Positions 1-11,978 are shown, counted from the stretch's first letter. The stretch is DNA of 64,000 nt from Anaspis maculata (GCA_949128115.1 OX421964.1:14780892-14844891), one strand, 5' to 3'. Notes: a model not told the origin generated them from the sequence alone. Numbers and translations are program-made.

Positions 1-1000
1 GGGGAGGCCCCGAGGCCTAAATTGACAGTTTTTGACGTTGCATTGACTTGACAAACAGAGCGCCAACACCAATACAACAACCACGGAATTTGGAAGTATC
101 ACCATTCCAAGTAAAACATTCACGGCCTAGTGTAATAAATGGAATCGAAATTTTTATTGGGTGTTTAGAACCTCTTCTCTCTAGCAATTTATTATATTTT
201 CCATGATTTTTCACCATGGTTTCTTGATTTCATCTTCTTATTGTCTCATTCTATGGTCTCATTCATAGATAAGGTCTCATTCACAAATCTGGGGATAAGC
301 TGCCACGTTGGCAGCACTGACAGCTGACAGGAAAACTTCAACTGTCAACGGTTTTCTTCTGCTCCTGCGTTCCTGTGTTAGTTCAAGCCAAAGCAAACTC
401 GTTTGAAATCAAAGTTCACCGTTTCCTGGTCTAATAAGTTATTATTTGATGAAGTACAATGTTCTACATTTTATTTATAAGTATATATGCTGTGTGTGTG
501 CTCCCATTATTCATTAGAAATAATTGACCGTGAGAAGTGTTTCATTGCACAATTTATTGATGAAGATGAGAAACCCATCCAGGTTTGGTTTCAGTCTTGG
601 ATTAAAACTCCACCCTATAAAAGATTTGAAGTCAAACAAGAAATCATAACAAAATTGCCAGGAAGCAAAAATGTAAGTACTAGGCTCGGTACTAGGCCAA
701 AAAATGGAAAAAATGAAAGATTTTTGCCTACGAGAAAATGTGCTGGTTGTGAGTGGTGAGTACCTGCCCCCATATATACCTTGAAATATTATAATATGGG
801 AGTTCGTCACGTTCAAGGATAATGCTACACAGTCGATTTTTGAGAGGTACGTGTCCGTTTATTTGAATTCTGAAAAACAGGCTTGAATAGAGAAATTTAC
901 CTTGCCTAGATTAGATTGAGATGCGATGGCATCAGTGTTCCAACACATGGTTATTGTTACAGGTACCTACCTACCCAATAACCTACCTACGCCCCACTGG
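1..1000. other. anonymous sequence at window start
   Basis: No gene or repeat recognised. Short open frames at 17-217 (minus), 487-759 (plus) and 514-816 (minus) lack recognisable motifs, and the last two overlap each other on opposite strands, so I treat them as chance. Confidence 0.4.
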
Positions 1001-1072
1001 CGGGGGGCTACTACAGAGGACTACTGACAGTAGTTATTAGGTACTACTAGTCGTACGTACTACTTCCAGTGG

Positions 1073-1268
1073 TTACTACTGGCTGTAGTCGTACCTACTA
1101 TTGCAGTAGTAAGTCCAAAATACTACTGGGAGTAGTTACTACTGGCTGTAGTCGTACTACTGCAGTAGTAGGTCCAAAATACTACTGGGAGTGGTTACTA
1201 CTGGGAGTAGTTACTACTGGATGTAGTGGTTACTACTGTTGCAGTAGTAGGTCCAAAATACTACTTGG
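1073..1268 (+). repeat. tandem repeat of about 60 bp built from TACTAC/GTAGT words
   Basis: Three successive units are seen at 1073-1135, 1136-1194 and 1211-1268. Each runs from TTACTACTGG through GCAGTAGTARGTCCAAAATA to ACTACT. The surrounding bases 1010-1330 are also made of TACT/AGTA words, so the open frame here is a repeat product. Confidence 0.8.
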
Positions 1269-1302
1269 AAACTACTGGCAATTTCAGTAGTTTCCAAGTA
1301 GT
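1260..1302. repeat. perfect hairpin closing the TACTAC repeat
   Basis: The arm CTACTTGGAAACTACTG (1261-1277) is exactly complementary to 1285-1301 across a 7-base loop, and one more base pair (1260/1302) extends it to 18 bp. Confidence 0.85.
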
Positions 1303-1688
1303 TTCTTTCTGTAGTTTTCAGTAGTATTTTTCCGTACGGGCAGCGGCTGAAATTTTTCAAAGTCATTGGTGTCAATTCCTAGTTCCTGATGATCATTAGA
1401 TTTCTGCGCATCTTCTGTGTTGCTTATTTGGAAACCTCTATTATCTGCTATAGCTTCAACTTTCTTCGTGTCCCCTGCAACCCCCTCACCCCGTACTTCG
1501 CGGAACTTTTGGCATGTTTATCTCCCAACAAGTTTGAACACAGCCCTGCCCTTGAATGAAAAATTGAGATCCCGCCATTTTCCTCTAGACCCTCATTCAC
1601 TGGACTACAACCATTATTGGCGTTACAAATAAACGTAAAAGAAAAATTGCCAGAATGGTTTGCGAATTGGTAAAATGTGTTTTCTTAC
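1303..1688. other. no gene recognised
   Basis: This stretch lies beyond the donor site of the last visible FLYWCH/MULE exon. Any further 3' exon could lie here or outside the window. I see no second recognisable exon. Confidence 0.35.
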
Positions 1689-1894
1689 CAATCCTGCGAT
1701 CGAGCCGCCTATGAGCGGGACGAACTCGTACCGGTCGGGGATTTCCCTGCCGTACGAGCTCGATTGAACGGCCATGTGCAGCTTCGTCCTTCTGGACTGC
1801 GGCGAGGAACACCCATATGTTGGGGTGGGCCCTTCCAACCATTCGGTTGAGGGTCCCGTGATACGCCTCCACCATATTGTTCGTTCGTATTCTC
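1689..1894 (-). pseudogene. FLYWCH/MULE transposase-like gene, last visible exon, 3' half (interrupted)
   Basis: On the minus strand the frame reads RTNNMVEAYHGTLNRMVG and then AHPNIWVFLAAVQ. This is the conserved C-terminal signature of MULE-type transposases (RTNN-VE-wH--lNr-vg-aHP-iw-f). It is followed by a basic tail ending in RRLDRRI. The exon stops at a strong donor, G|GTAAGA, so at least one more exon lay downstream. The upstream half of this exon is at 5152-5379. The two are separated by a transposon that duplicated GTATTCTC on both sides (1887-1894 and 5152-5159). If one copy of that duplication is removed, the frame runs straight across. Family role: DDE transposase of Mutator-like elements. 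Here the split exon makes function doubtful. Confidence 0.75.
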
Positions 1895-1911
1895 CGAGGG
1901 GTTGACCACCC

Positions 1912-2150
1912 AAGAAATTTGTGTACACCATTTACTAAATTTACAAAATTTACCAAACATTTACTACATTTACTAAATATTTACCCACATTTACCAACAT
2001 TTACCAACATTTACCAACATTTACCAAACATTTACCACATTTACTGATATTTACCAAACATTTACCACATTTACCAACATTTACCAACATTTACCAAATA
2101 TTTACTATATTTACCAACATTTACTAAACATTTACCACATTTATAAATGA
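1912..2150 (+). repeat. ACATTTACCA minisatellite, left block
   Basis: About 20 degenerate copies of a 10-12 bp unit (variants of ACATTTACCA) lie just inside the left end of the hAT-type element. A second block of the same unit on the same strand lies just inside the right end. Confidence 0.85.
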
Positions 2151-2159
2151 AATCCACTA

Positions 2160-3900
2160 GTAAAAAGCATAAGATGAACTACCCAAGTACTGAAATGTAC
2201 GAAAACAATAATGGGTAGTAGGTATAAATAAATATATATATACTAAGCATAAATATATATATATAAATAAGCATATCAAATAAGCACTTGCCCAGATTTT
2301 TGAGGAGTTGCTAAGCAGACCATCCCTGACAACGCCTATGGAATTCAAGCAAATGCTTATGCTTATTCTCTATCAATACTACCCAATTACTAATAATCAC
2401 CGGAATACCAACTGGAAAATAGGTACCTAACGAAAAAAATATCGTCGTACTGATTAAGTCAGCTATACTTGTCTCCCGAGTAATTTTGTGTTACCTGTTA
2501 CCAGTGTCAAGGGCAGAGTTTTTGACTACACATCATTAGAAATTGGAACTCGTCAGAGAATTTCCTGTGAGAAAAATGGAAACCACAGACGTGATAAGTA
2601 CCTAGTTGACTTTTTCTCATCCATTGAACGAAAAATGAACACAACAATTCCAACATTTATCAAAAACATTCTAAATTTCTAAAATTTCATGGAATCGACT
2701 ACAAAACGTATCGTTTGGGGATTTGAAAAATCTGTTGTGGGCGACACAAAACTTTTCCGACTAGTATCCAGAAACCCTTGGAAATTTTTGTTCGATGTGT
2801 TTCTTCAGGTATAAAGTTGGAGTTCGAAAGGTAGATTGGAATACATTTACAGGAAATTGACAATTGGTTCAGAAAATCATTCGATTTCCCCAAAAATACT
2901 CAAAGCCTTTTCCAAACCATTTCATCATGAAAGTCGTCGATTAAGGCTTCATTTTGAGATCCATCATTGTGGTCTTTTCTCGGCTATGAGTTGGTTTTCT
3001 CGTTTTCAGCTATAAACCTCGGAAATTGAGAGGATGAACTGTTGGAAAATGTCTGAGAACCAGTAAACTCTTGTTGAATTTTTTTTTGTGAAAATCCGTT
3101 CACAAAATGAAGATTTGGAACTTGAAAACTCAAAAAGCATGAGTCCGTTCCCTAAAATTTTCGTCTCAAAAATCGGTCCAATCTTTTCTCCAAGACTGGC
3201 AGCAAGTCTGCACCTAAAATGAATATTTTGTGGGGCTTACCGCATGTCGAAGTTTGCTCTGCAGTTTTTTTTTGAAATTACGGAATGTGCAATTTCAATT
3301 CTGGATAAACCATCGTCGGACAACTGAAACCGCGTCGCATCTGAAAATAGGCCTACACGACACGCAGGAAGAGAGTGTCTGAGTTGAGTTCTGCACCAAA
3401 CCCTTTTCGTCCTGGTCAAACCCCGCGCAAGCGGCAGCGTCCCTTCCGGGTGGTAACGGCCAGGAGAAAATTTTGAAATTTGTAACGTCTTGCTGAGAAA
3501 TGGTGGAAAAGTCCAACTGAAGACTCAATTTGAATATTTTGGCTTGTTGCTCCTTGTCGAATTTGGTTCCAATCCATCGGATAGATTTTGAATAAATAAT
3601 TAATGTCAAAGCTTCGAATTTCGATATTTTCCAATGACTGACAAGTGAGCTGACAAGTGACAGTTGGAGAAATAGGTACTCGGAACTGTTCTGAATACAA
3701 CTGATTCAGGGCTTCCAAATAGGTAACATATTGTCAAGTTCCATGAGATACAGCTTCTGTCGTTCTTTGGTAATGACACTTCCGTTTCACAGATGGCAGT
3801 CAAAAATTAATCAGCTCATTTGACGGCAAGGCCCTGTCTGTATACGTATACCAAATTTCAAGTCGATCGGGTCAACGGTTCGGCATCAGCTATCGTGTCG
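2160..3900. other. interior of the hAT-type element, no gene recognised
   Basis: AT-rich sequence without transposase motifs. Overlapping minus-strand open frames between 3237 and 3803 carry no family signature that I recognise. Confidence 0.4.
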
Positions 3901-3927
3901 GAACGTTTTCCCTGCACCATCACATAA

Positions 3928-4412
3928 TCGGCGGAATCATGAAATATAAATAGCTTGAAAATGAGAATGATAACACGTAACAAGGGTAAGTTCTAAGTTC
4001 CATGAAAATCGTTCCACTAATAAGAGATTCCAATATGGCGGCCAAGATGGCGGCGAGATAATGAAATTTAGTTCAAAAATAAGAATGTTCATACGAAACA
4101 AGAATAAGTTCTAAGCTTCATGACAATCGTTTCACTACTAAGAGATTTCAATATGGCGGCCAAGATGGCGGCGGAATCATGAAATTTAGCTTGAAAATGA
4201 GAATGATCACACGTAACAACGGTAAGTTCTGAGTTCCATGAAAATCCAATATATCGAATAAATCCGATATGGCGGCCAAGATGGCAGCGGGATCATAAAA
4301 ATCAGCTTGAAAATATAATTGTTTATACAAGGCAAGAATAAGTTCCAAGTTTGATGTCAATCGTTCCACTGATAAGAGATTTCAATATGGCGGCCAAGAT
4401 GGCGGCGCAACC
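3928..4412 (+). repeat. tandem array of about 118-bp units containing ATGGCGGCCAAGATGGCGGC
   Basis: Four unit boundaries are marked by AATATGGCGGCCAAGATGGC-type words near 4031, 4150, 4267 and 4384. Between them lie related stretches containing GCTTGAAAATGAGAATG, then AACAAGGGTAAGTTC, then CATGAAAATCGTT. The units differ from one another at several positions. Confidence 0.8.
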
Positions 4413-4426
4413 ATTAAACCCAATCT

Positions 4427-4680
4427 GCCCACTGGCCACCCTTGAGAGCCTGAGCTATCCATAGGAAAAAGTTTCAGGGCTCTATGTTAATTTCCCGAGG
4501 AGGAGTTCAACTTCTTAGAAGTGCACAGTGAATCTTTGTTTTTTGATAAATAATGATGATAACTATGTATGGTTGAAAGAAAAAATGCCCATTGGCCACC
4601 CTTGGGGACATCAGCTATCATTCAAAAAAAGTCCCAAGGCTCTAACTTCATTTCCCGAGGAGGAGTACAACTTCTCAATT
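4427..4680 (+). repeat. direct duplication of about 95 bp, spaced about 160 bp
   Basis: The stretch 4427-4520 (containing TGGCCACCCTTG and TTTCCCGAGGAGGAGTTCAA) recurs at 4587-4680 with substitutions. The second copy runs into the GACA microsatellite. Confidence 0.75.
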
Positions 4681-4688
4681 TCTACACG

Positions 4689-4732
<44 letters not shown>
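4689..4732 (+). repeat. (GACA)11 microsatellite
   Basis: Eleven uninterrupted tetranucleotide repeats. Confidence 0.97.
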
Positions 4733-4735
<3 letters not shown>

Positions 4736-4814
4736 CGGCCATATGAGCATCATTTTCTTACGAAAATGCGCTAAAAATTATGTTAGAATAACTGAAAAAC
4801 TACAACATTGACCA

Positions 4815-5130
4815 AACACTTACAAATAACATTAATCACAATTTACCAAGCATTTATAAAAATCCGCTAAACATTCACTAGAATTGACTGTTATCCACGG
4901 AAATTTACCAAACATTTACCATATTTACAAACATTTACCAAATATTTACCAACATTTACCAAATATTTACCACATTTACTAACATTTACCGAATATTTAC
5001 CATATTTACCAACATTTACAAACATTTACCAACATTTACTAACATTTACCAACATTTACCAACATTTACCAAATATTTACCACATTTACCAAACATTTAC
5101 CAACATTTACTCGAACTTGTACACCACATT
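4815..5130 (+). repeat. ACATTTACCA minisatellite, right block
   Basis: About 25 degenerate copies of the unit seen at 1912-2150, in the same orientation, ending 6 bp before the right inverted repeat of the hAT-type element. Confidence 0.85.
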
Positions 5131-5151
5131 TACTAGGTGGTCAACCCCTCG

Positions 5152-5379
5152 GTATTCTCCGCCTAAAGACGGAGATGTTGACGTTCTGCCAGGTAAAGAT
5201 GTAACGCCTAAATTCAGCGGCTAGGGCGGCTTCTACATGGGGCACCAGGAACTGGTGGCAGGCCGTGACACCTTCATCAAATAGGTTATCGGGCAGCAGG
5301 GGCAAAGCCATCGCCATCTTCACCGCCTGCTTGATGTCGGCATGCACATCCCGCCTGCCAACCAGTCCTATCTGGCGTG
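5152..5379 (-). pseudogene. FLYWCH/MULE transposase-like gene, last visible exon, 5' half
   Basis: The exon starts after the acceptor TTTCAAAG|CAC. The preceding exon ends in phase 1, so the joined codon is GCA and the protein reads on as ARQIGLVGRRD, HADIKQAVKMAMALPLLPDN and onward to FRRRI. In MULE transposases this segment lies between the catalytic domain (ending near C--HF) and the RTNN signature, which is exactly its position here. The frame is open up to the hAT-type insertion at 5151. Confidence 0.75.
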
Positions 5380-5554
5380 CTTTGAAATTAAAAACAGAAA
5401 TATTATAGCTGATCCAATGATTCTCTATAGCTGAGTTTGGAAATAAAAAAAAAGAGTGGGTTTAAAAAATAATAATAATAAAGACGAAATAATAATAATA
5501 ATAAGGTGAGTTCAGAAGAGCAGCATCTTATCTGGTGGTAATAATTATAATTAC

Positions 5555-5771
5555 CTTTTTTGTACACCGCTCTGGCGAAGTGAAACCAGCAGCCCAATAT
5601 ACGAGCTGCTGGCAACACTTCCCTTATGGCGCGCCGAAGGGCGCGTTCGTAGTCTGCCATCACGGTTCTGATCCTACCGCGACCGCCCAACACTTCCTCC
5701 ACCTTCCTTAGGACAACTTCATATGCCGCCCTTGTCTTACTTTCCATAAGACAATACATAAGGGGATAAAG
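5555..5771 (-). pseudogene. FLYWCH/MULE transposase-like gene, MULE catalytic core exon
   Basis: The exon lies between a strong acceptor (CTCTTTTGCAG|CTT) and the donor AAAAAG|GTAATT. It encodes LYPLMYCLMESKTRAAYE, then VMADYERALRRAIREV and ILGCWFHFARAVYKK. These match the MULE transposase core: P--y-lm--k----Y, then the second catalytic Asp in D-E-a---ai, then the GC-FHF-qa-w block. It joins the upstream exon in phase 0 to read HLSYRGQ then LYPLMYCLM. No stop or frameshift is visible in this exon. It is part of a gene interrupted elsewhere, so it is listed as a pseudogene exon. Confidence 0.8.
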
Positions 5772-7350
5772 CTGCAAAAGAGTAGAGTAAATACTTGACT
5801 ATCTATCGAAGAAGTTGCAATTGCAGGTGCCTTAATAGTATCTCAATTTCAAGTCAAATGAGTCAGAAAAGTCAAGAGGCTCCCGCATTTTAAGTTCCAT
5901 ATTCTTGAAACTCTATCTTCAGTTTCTTGTTTGAGAACAATATTCATATTTGTTTTCCCCAAAGTCCCTAGATTTACTGGTGACATGCGGCGTGCCGTTC
6001 CTGTCCTGCGCGCAAATTTTTTACTCGCCCATACACTAACGCACCTTCAGAATTGCAGCGGTAAAGTGTTACAGATGGGTTTATCAATAATTGGAAAATT
6101 CAAATACAGGGTTTTTCACCAGCAAACCGACATAGCTTAAAGGTACATTCAGGTTTTTCTGGAGAAACAGGATCTGGATTTGAAATTTCTAGCGCTTTTC
6201 GTTTTGAAGTTACAGGATGAATCATAAATTTGGTCGATTTTTTTAATCAGTCATATCATTTGAACTTCTTGATATATTTGGTTGAAATTGTATATAGGTA
6301 TATTCTATTACTAATAGTTGACACATCTCATTATCAACCTGTTCAAAAATTCCAGGGCCGGACTCGGAAATGAATTTCCAATGTTTTCGTCAAAAAAAAA
6401 ACCCGTATTTTTTTGCAAAAGTTCTTAGTGGAACGAAAAGTTTCGGTACAGCTTTTGAAAATTTTTAATTCGCCTCGAGTATACTGCAAATACCTGAGAC
6501 ACATGATGACTACGAATAATCAACCTGCGATTTGAAACACAAAAGTGGCTGACTCGGCGCGTGAGAATTTCAGATTTTCAAACTTTACACGTCACGCCAA
6601 GCCTGACGGAAAGATGACAGTTCCGTACCTAGAAACTGTATGTAGGTATATCTCAAACGCATAACAACCGAGATTAAGCCTTCAAAGTTCACCTTTTTTC
6701 TTTTTTAAAAATTGATATTCCGTAAACGGTCGAAGTGAGAGAGCCTTTCATTTGGCACAAGTTACTTTACGGTTATCATCTACCCACATGTCAAATTTCA
6801 TTCAAATTCAAACAGTGGCGACGTAGTTACAGAGGTCGTTATTAAAAAAAAAGTTGCCAAAAATCGATTTTCATAACTCCACCGTCACTGGTTCAATTTA
6901 ATCGAAATTTGACAGGTGAGTAGACGGTATCCGTAAGGTAACATATGCCAAATTAAGGCTCCCTCACTTGAACCGTTTGCGAAATATCAATTTTTGAAAA
7001 AGAAAAAAGTTGAAACTTTGAAAGCTTATATCTCGGTTATTATGTGTTTATTCAGATATATAGTTTCTAAATACGGTCTTCTTCTTTTTTGATTCTCTAT
7101 CGATTCTCAAAGTTTTTCTACTAAAACCATCCTGCACAGCATCTGTTGCTCCATAGAGTGAGTCTTGAAAAAGACCTCCCTGCACGGTTAATCCTGGACC
7201 AAGCAGGTACATAATAGATCTATTTATGCGATAAGAATGTTATATAAAAGGTTTAGGTAGGTACTTCGTTTTCCCTTGTTGCCATCGCTCCAAGCTAACC
7301 ACCTTATTGTACTACTCTCTACTGGTATTTTTTGTGATAGGTATACTCAC
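5772..7350. other. intron-like interval of the FLYWCH/MULE locus
   Basis: Lies between two phase-compatible exons. Apart from the foldback at 6623-7076 I see no features. Confidence 0.5.
6623..7076. mobile_element. foldback element or MITE, about 450 bp
   Basis: The left arm (from CCGTACCTAGAAACT) is matched in inverted order by the right arm (ending AGTTTCTAAATACGG). Internal matching blocks include ACGGTCGAAGTGAGAGAGCC against GGCTCCCTCACTTGAACCGT. The arms nearly meet around 6850. No coding content. Confidence 0.75.
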
Positions 7351-7588
7351 TTGCCCTCGGTAGGAAAGGTGGATGATAAATAATTGGTAAGCCCTGGGAG
7401 TTCGTGGCACAACCCTGAAGGTGGCGTCCATGTGCAGATCGACATGTGGTACTTCCCCCGGTATGTTAGCTACGGCCAGTACCGAAGGAGATACCATATA
7501 AAGAGCCTTTTCGACATGGCCGACTTCAACCAGTCCACCGTAAAAAGGCCTTCCGGCTGGGCCGAGCTCAATGGCGAATCTTCGGTTC
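7351..7588 (-). pseudogene. FLYWCH/MULE transposase-like gene, exon before the catalytic core
   Basis: The exon starts after acceptor TTATTTAG|GAA and ends at the consensus donor GGGCAA|GTGAGT. It encodes RNRRFAIELG at the start and VDLHMDATFRVVPRTPRAYQ near the end. The DATF-VVP block is the hallmark around the first catalytic Asp of MULE transposases. It joins the 14708-15085 exon in matching phase (AG + G) and the 5555-5771 exon in phase 0. No disablement is visible inside the exon. Confidence 0.75.
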
Positions 7589-7720
7589 CTAAATAAGAAA
7601 ATGTTCCATTGCATGCTATGAGGTACCTATCTATTTACAGAATGATCCAGTGAGAGGAGTTACCGCCCTAATGCTGAAAATTTCCCCGTTGCATTGGAAT
7701 AATTCTGCAGGAAAAAATCT

Positions 7721-7912
7721 TTTTTTAACTACTAGTCGTAAAGTACATCATTTTTGACCTGCCGTTGAATCGCAATGTCGTTTTTGTAGTAGTTAAAAAA
7801 AAAATATATAAACTACGGTAGATAAAACCATCATAGCTTCGATCCCTTAAAGCCCTCAGCTGCGCTTCGGGATTTAATCTGGTCCCTCAGCTATGATGTT
7901 CTTTTATCTACC
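7721..7912. repeat. two adjacent short palindromes
   Basis: TTTTTTTAACTACT (near 7721) pairs with AGTAGTTAAAAAAA (near 7787). Just downstream GGTAGATAAAACCATCATAG (from 7816) pairs with CTATGATGTTCTTTTATCTACC-type sequence ending at 7912. Both look like small MITEs. Confidence 0.65.
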
Positions 7913-7994
7913 TAGGTTTATAATATTATACTATTACTTGCAACCAATTTGTAATTGATAGATCAGTACCTAGAGGGGTGCGTTAAGTTGGCCC

Positions 7995-8800
7995 CCTCAT
8001 TTTCGAATCTCGAAAATTCGACTGCGGCATCGTAAAATGCTCGCAAGATGCTGGCGAATGCTGTATTATTTTCCAAAAATGCTCGGCCCGATTCGCCAAA
8101 AAAACAATTTTCATTTGGGGGGCCAACTTTACGGTAGCCTCCCACTTTCGAGTTTTGAAAATTTCACGACGGCATCGTGAAATGCTTGCGAAATGCTGGC
8201 GAATGCTGTATTTTTTTTGAAAAATGCTGGGCCCAAATCGACACAAAAGCCCTTCGAATTTGGGGGGCCAGCTTAACGATAGCCCCCCACTTTCGAATTT
8301 TGGAAATTTCACGACGGCATCTTAAAATGCTCGCGAAATGCTGGCGAATGCTGTATTTTTTTCGAAAAATGCTGGGCCCAAATCGACACAAAAGCCCATC
8401 AAAGTTGGGGGGCCAGCTTAACGCTAGCCCCCTACTTTCGAATTTTGGAAATCTCACGACGGCATCTTAAAATGCTCGCGAAATGCTGGCGAATGCTGTA
8501 TTTTTTCGAAAGATGCTCAGCCCGATTCGCAAAAAAAAATTATTTGGGGGGCCAACTCAACGGTAGCCCCCCCACTATCGAATTTTGGAAATTTAACCAC
8601 GGCATCTTGAAATGCTCGTGAAATGCCGGGGAATGCTGTATTTTTTTCAAAAAATGCTAGGCCCAAATCGACACAAAGGTCCTTTGGAGTTGGGGGGTCA
8701 ACTTAAAGCTAGCCCCCCGCTTTCGAATTCTGGGAATTTCACGACGGCATCGCAAAATGCTGGCGAATGCTTTATTTATTCCAAAATATGCTCTACCCTG
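7995..8800 (+). repeat. ~143-bp tandem units, left foldback arm
   Basis: Six units begin near 7998, 8151, 8289, 8434, 8575 and 8720 with ACTTTCGAATTTTGGAAATT-like sequence. They continue through ACGGCATC, AAATGCTGGCGAATGCTGTA, AATGCTGGGCCCAAATCGAC and GGGGGGCCAGCTTAACG. The open frames seen here on both strands are by-products. Confidence 0.9.
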
Positions 8801-9026
8801 TTCATCACGATTTCCCATCCTGTTATTCCTGTGCGATGTAGACGGTCCTGTTTAGATAACGGTTAATGACTGTTTGAATCATGGTCTGCTTTCTAATCAT
8901 TCAATAGCGATAAGCGCAAGTGAGGCACCACTACCAACTGGAAGTGAGGATACTCAGTTCAAATGGCAAAATTGAACCTAGACCTTCAATCTAAATGTTA
9001 TATCAAATTGCTAATTAACTTGAAAA

Positions 9027-9330
9027 GACGGAGTCAAATTGGTAAAATAAGGCGTTGCGGAATCAACCGCTGTGGGTTTATTCCTCCACATTAATTCACC
9101 ATTCAGGTCTTTTTCGAAAGCTGCAAGGATGTACTTTGGTTTTAGCTCATTGAAATTTTCAAAATCAAAAAAAAAAATTCAAATATTGAATTCAAATTTC
9201 GAAATTCAAAAATTTCTTTGAATTTTGGTAATGTCTATGGGCTCAGACCAAAGTACATCCTTGTAGCTTTCCAACGAGCATCTGAATGGTAAGTTTCTGT
9301 CCAGAAATAAAACCACAGCGACTGATTCCG
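9027..9330. repeat. internal inverted repeat inside the left foldback arm
   Basis: GTTGCGGAATCAACCGCTGT (about 9051) and CATTCAGGTC...AAGGATGTACTTTGGT are mirrored by ACCAAAGTACATCCTTGTAG through GCGACTGATTCCGCAAC (ending 9334). The same arrangement is present in the right arm (12645-13260), so it predates arm formation. Confidence 0.75.
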
Positions 9331-9334
9331 CAAC

Positions 9335-11482
9335 TAGTATATTGGAAATAGAATATCTGCTGGAATTAATTCAAACAAAAACGATTTTTTTACCATGGCT
9401 AGTTTTCAGTTCCCTCTTCAACATATCAAAAGTCCTCAACTCTGGGACTGCTACAAATTAGTATACAGGGTGAAAGTTTATTATTTTTCCTTATTTCCTT
9501 TCTTTCTCAAAAAACTTATGACTGAAAAAAACGGTTTTAGGCTAGTTTGATATGCCATAGTCTTCCAATAAACATATGAAAAATATATCGCTCAGCAACT
9601 GCTGTGTATGAAGTTACAGGGTGAAAACCAGTTTTCATCTTAATTTTTTTTTTCTTAGCGGAACTGATCTAGATTGGAGCCGGGTCCAGTTCTTTTGCAA
9701 GCTTATAATGTCATACTGAACATATAAAAAGGATACATTTCTGCAACTGCTGCTTTTCATTTTACAGGGTGAAAAGTCATTTTCACGTTTTAATTTTTTT
9801 CTTGGTGAAATTGGCTCACACATCAATTTCGACTGATTCTTCTGTAAACCTGAAGTTTCAAGTCAAACATATCAAAATAATACATTTCTGCTACAGCTAC
9901 GTTTTTTTTTATTAATTTAAATGTTTGGGTATATTCGGGTATACCGTCCGTTTTTTTTTCTAGGCCCCAGCTTATAGCGCCTTTATTATGGGTTTTACAT
10001 CCAACATATTATATATTTTTGAAATCAGAAGAACAAAATCTATCGATTGATGATATGTCAAACTATTTTTGACAGATGTCATTTTTTGACAATTGACGGA
10101 ATAGTACTTGTGACACACCATTTTAAAGCTCATAAAATTCTTAGGAGAACCGTGTTTCAATTTCTAGAATAGGATGTCTTTTACAGCTTCTGGAGGTCTT
10201 TGAATAGGAAAAATTGTTAAAATTCAGAAATACCTACTCAATAACTAAAAGGTATTTTTAATATCAACTGATGATAATATTCTGATTTTTAATCGTCCAA
10301 ATACTCCAAATTAGCGGGAGACTCTATAAATACCTTATCTTTCAGATAGGCTCATAAAAAAAAATCGAGGGTGTCATACCTGGCCACCTCGGATACTATC
10401 GCGTTGGGCTGGCAGTTGCAATTCACCGGTCGTTGAATCTCCCATTTAAGGAATAAGGAGACGGTCATTTCAAGTAACTTCTTCAGGACATGTTTCGTTT
10501 CATTGTGATTATTTATTGATTATTATCATCAGTTATTATTAGAAATGCCTGTTTTGCCTATACTTACGTAGTTATTGAGTATTTCTGAATTTCAACATTT
10601 TTTCCTATTTGAAGACCTGTAGAAGCTGTGAAAGACATCCTATTCTAAAAATGAAGACACAGTTTTCCTCAGAATTTAATGGGCTTTAAAATGATATTTC
10701 ACAGTACTATTCTGTCAATTGTCAAAAAATGACATCTGTCAAAAATAATTTGACATACCATCAATCGAAAGATTTTGTTCTTCTGATTTCAAAAATATAT
10801 AATATGTTGGGTGTGGAACCCATGATAAAGGCGCTACGCGCTGGGGCCTAGAAAAAAAAACGGACGGTATTGCATCAAAAATTCAAAAAATCTTGGAACG
10901 CAACCAAACATTTAAATTTGTTAATAAAAACGTGGCTGTAGCAGAGATATATAATTTTGATATGTTTGACTAGAAACCTCAAATTTACAGAAAAACCAGA
11001 CGCAATTGTTGTGTGAGCCGATTTCATCAAGAAAAAAATTTAAACGTGAAAATGACTTTTCACCCTGTAAAATGAAAATCAGCAGATGCAGAGATGTGTC
11101 CTTTTCATATGTTCATTATGACATTATCAGCTTGCAAAAGAACTGGAACCGGCTTCCATCTAGATCAGTTGAAAAATAGTTTTCACCCTGTAATTTGATA
11201 CGCAGCAGTTGCTGGGTGGTATATTTTTTATATGTTCATTGGAAGACTATGGCCTATCAAACTAGCCTGAAAACCTTTTTTTTCGGTCATCAGTTTTTCA
11301 AGAAAAAAGAAAGTAAAGAAAAATAATGAACTTCCACCCTGTATACTGATTTGTAGCAGTCTCAGAGTTGAGGACTTTTGATATGTTGAATAATGGACTG
11401 TAAGCTTGCCATGGTGCAAAAATCGTTTTTGTTTGAATTAATTCCAGCAATGCACCTATTTTTTTCTATTTCCAATATACTA
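9335..11482. mobile_element. second foldback element nested in the left arm of the first
   Basis: The ends TAGTATATTGGAAATAGAA and its complement are flanked by AAC on both sides (9332-9334, 11483-11485). The right arm of the outer foldback shows the empty site, where GTTGCGGAATC continues without a break. The 2148-bp element is itself a palindrome with arms meeting near 10,350-10,500. Its left arm carries three ~150-bp direct units starting near 9465, 9613 and 9764, each beginning TACAGGGTGAAA. No coding content. Confidence 0.85.
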
Positions 11483-11978
11483 AACGTCCTATTTTACCAA
11501 TTCAACTCCATCCTTAATGCCGTATCAAGGCTAAAGGGGAGTGAAATTGAGTACCAAGTGTGCGACAGAGGAAATACATCAAAAGTAATCAAATGTTTTT
11601 GAGAAAACTATTGGTCCGATTTTGGATCTGAAAAAAGGGTTATACTCAAATTTCAATTCTATTTGATGCACTAGTCAAAAAAAATCTGCAAAAAAATTCA
11701 AAAAAATTTTTGGAATTTTTTTCAATTTCACAATTGATTATTAATTTTTTTGAACACACTACCAATCTGACTGACGCACATAACTGACGTAGCTCACGTG
11801 CCCCGTGACAGATAACGCACATCTGACTGACGTTGCCCCGATCAGCTGTTCAAGACGGAGCTGCGTGACGTCAGTGGAAATGGTCTATTATGGTTGTTGA
11901 TTACACTGCTGGGATTTTCTACGGGACTGAAGATACAGTCTAATCCACGCAATCACTGTGCTATACGATAGAAGTATT

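Larger units (their letters stand above)
1895..5151. mobile_element. hAT-type non-autonomous element, 3.26 kb, inserted in a MULE exon
   Basis: The ends are perfect 16-bp inverted repeats (CGAGGGGTTGACCACC at 1895-1910 and its complement at 5136-5151), with weaker similarity continuing about 20 bp inward. The flanks carry an exact 8-bp duplication, GTATTCTC. An 8-bp duplication is typical of hAT elements. No transposase frame is visible inside. The interior holds ACATTTACC-type minisatellites near both ends, a ~118-bp tandem array, a GACA microsatellite and anonymous sequence. A 265-bp element at 18206-18470 has nearly the same ends, so this is a family. Confidence 0.85.

Noticed and set aside
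7995..8800. Regularly spaced repeats resembling an array
   Set aside because: The full units are repeated without unique spacers and the context is eukaryotic, so this is not a CRISPR array.
7963..8866. Open frames on both strands of about 100 codons
   Set aside because: They follow the ~143-bp tandem units of the foldback arm and reappear mirrored at 13.7-14.3 kb.
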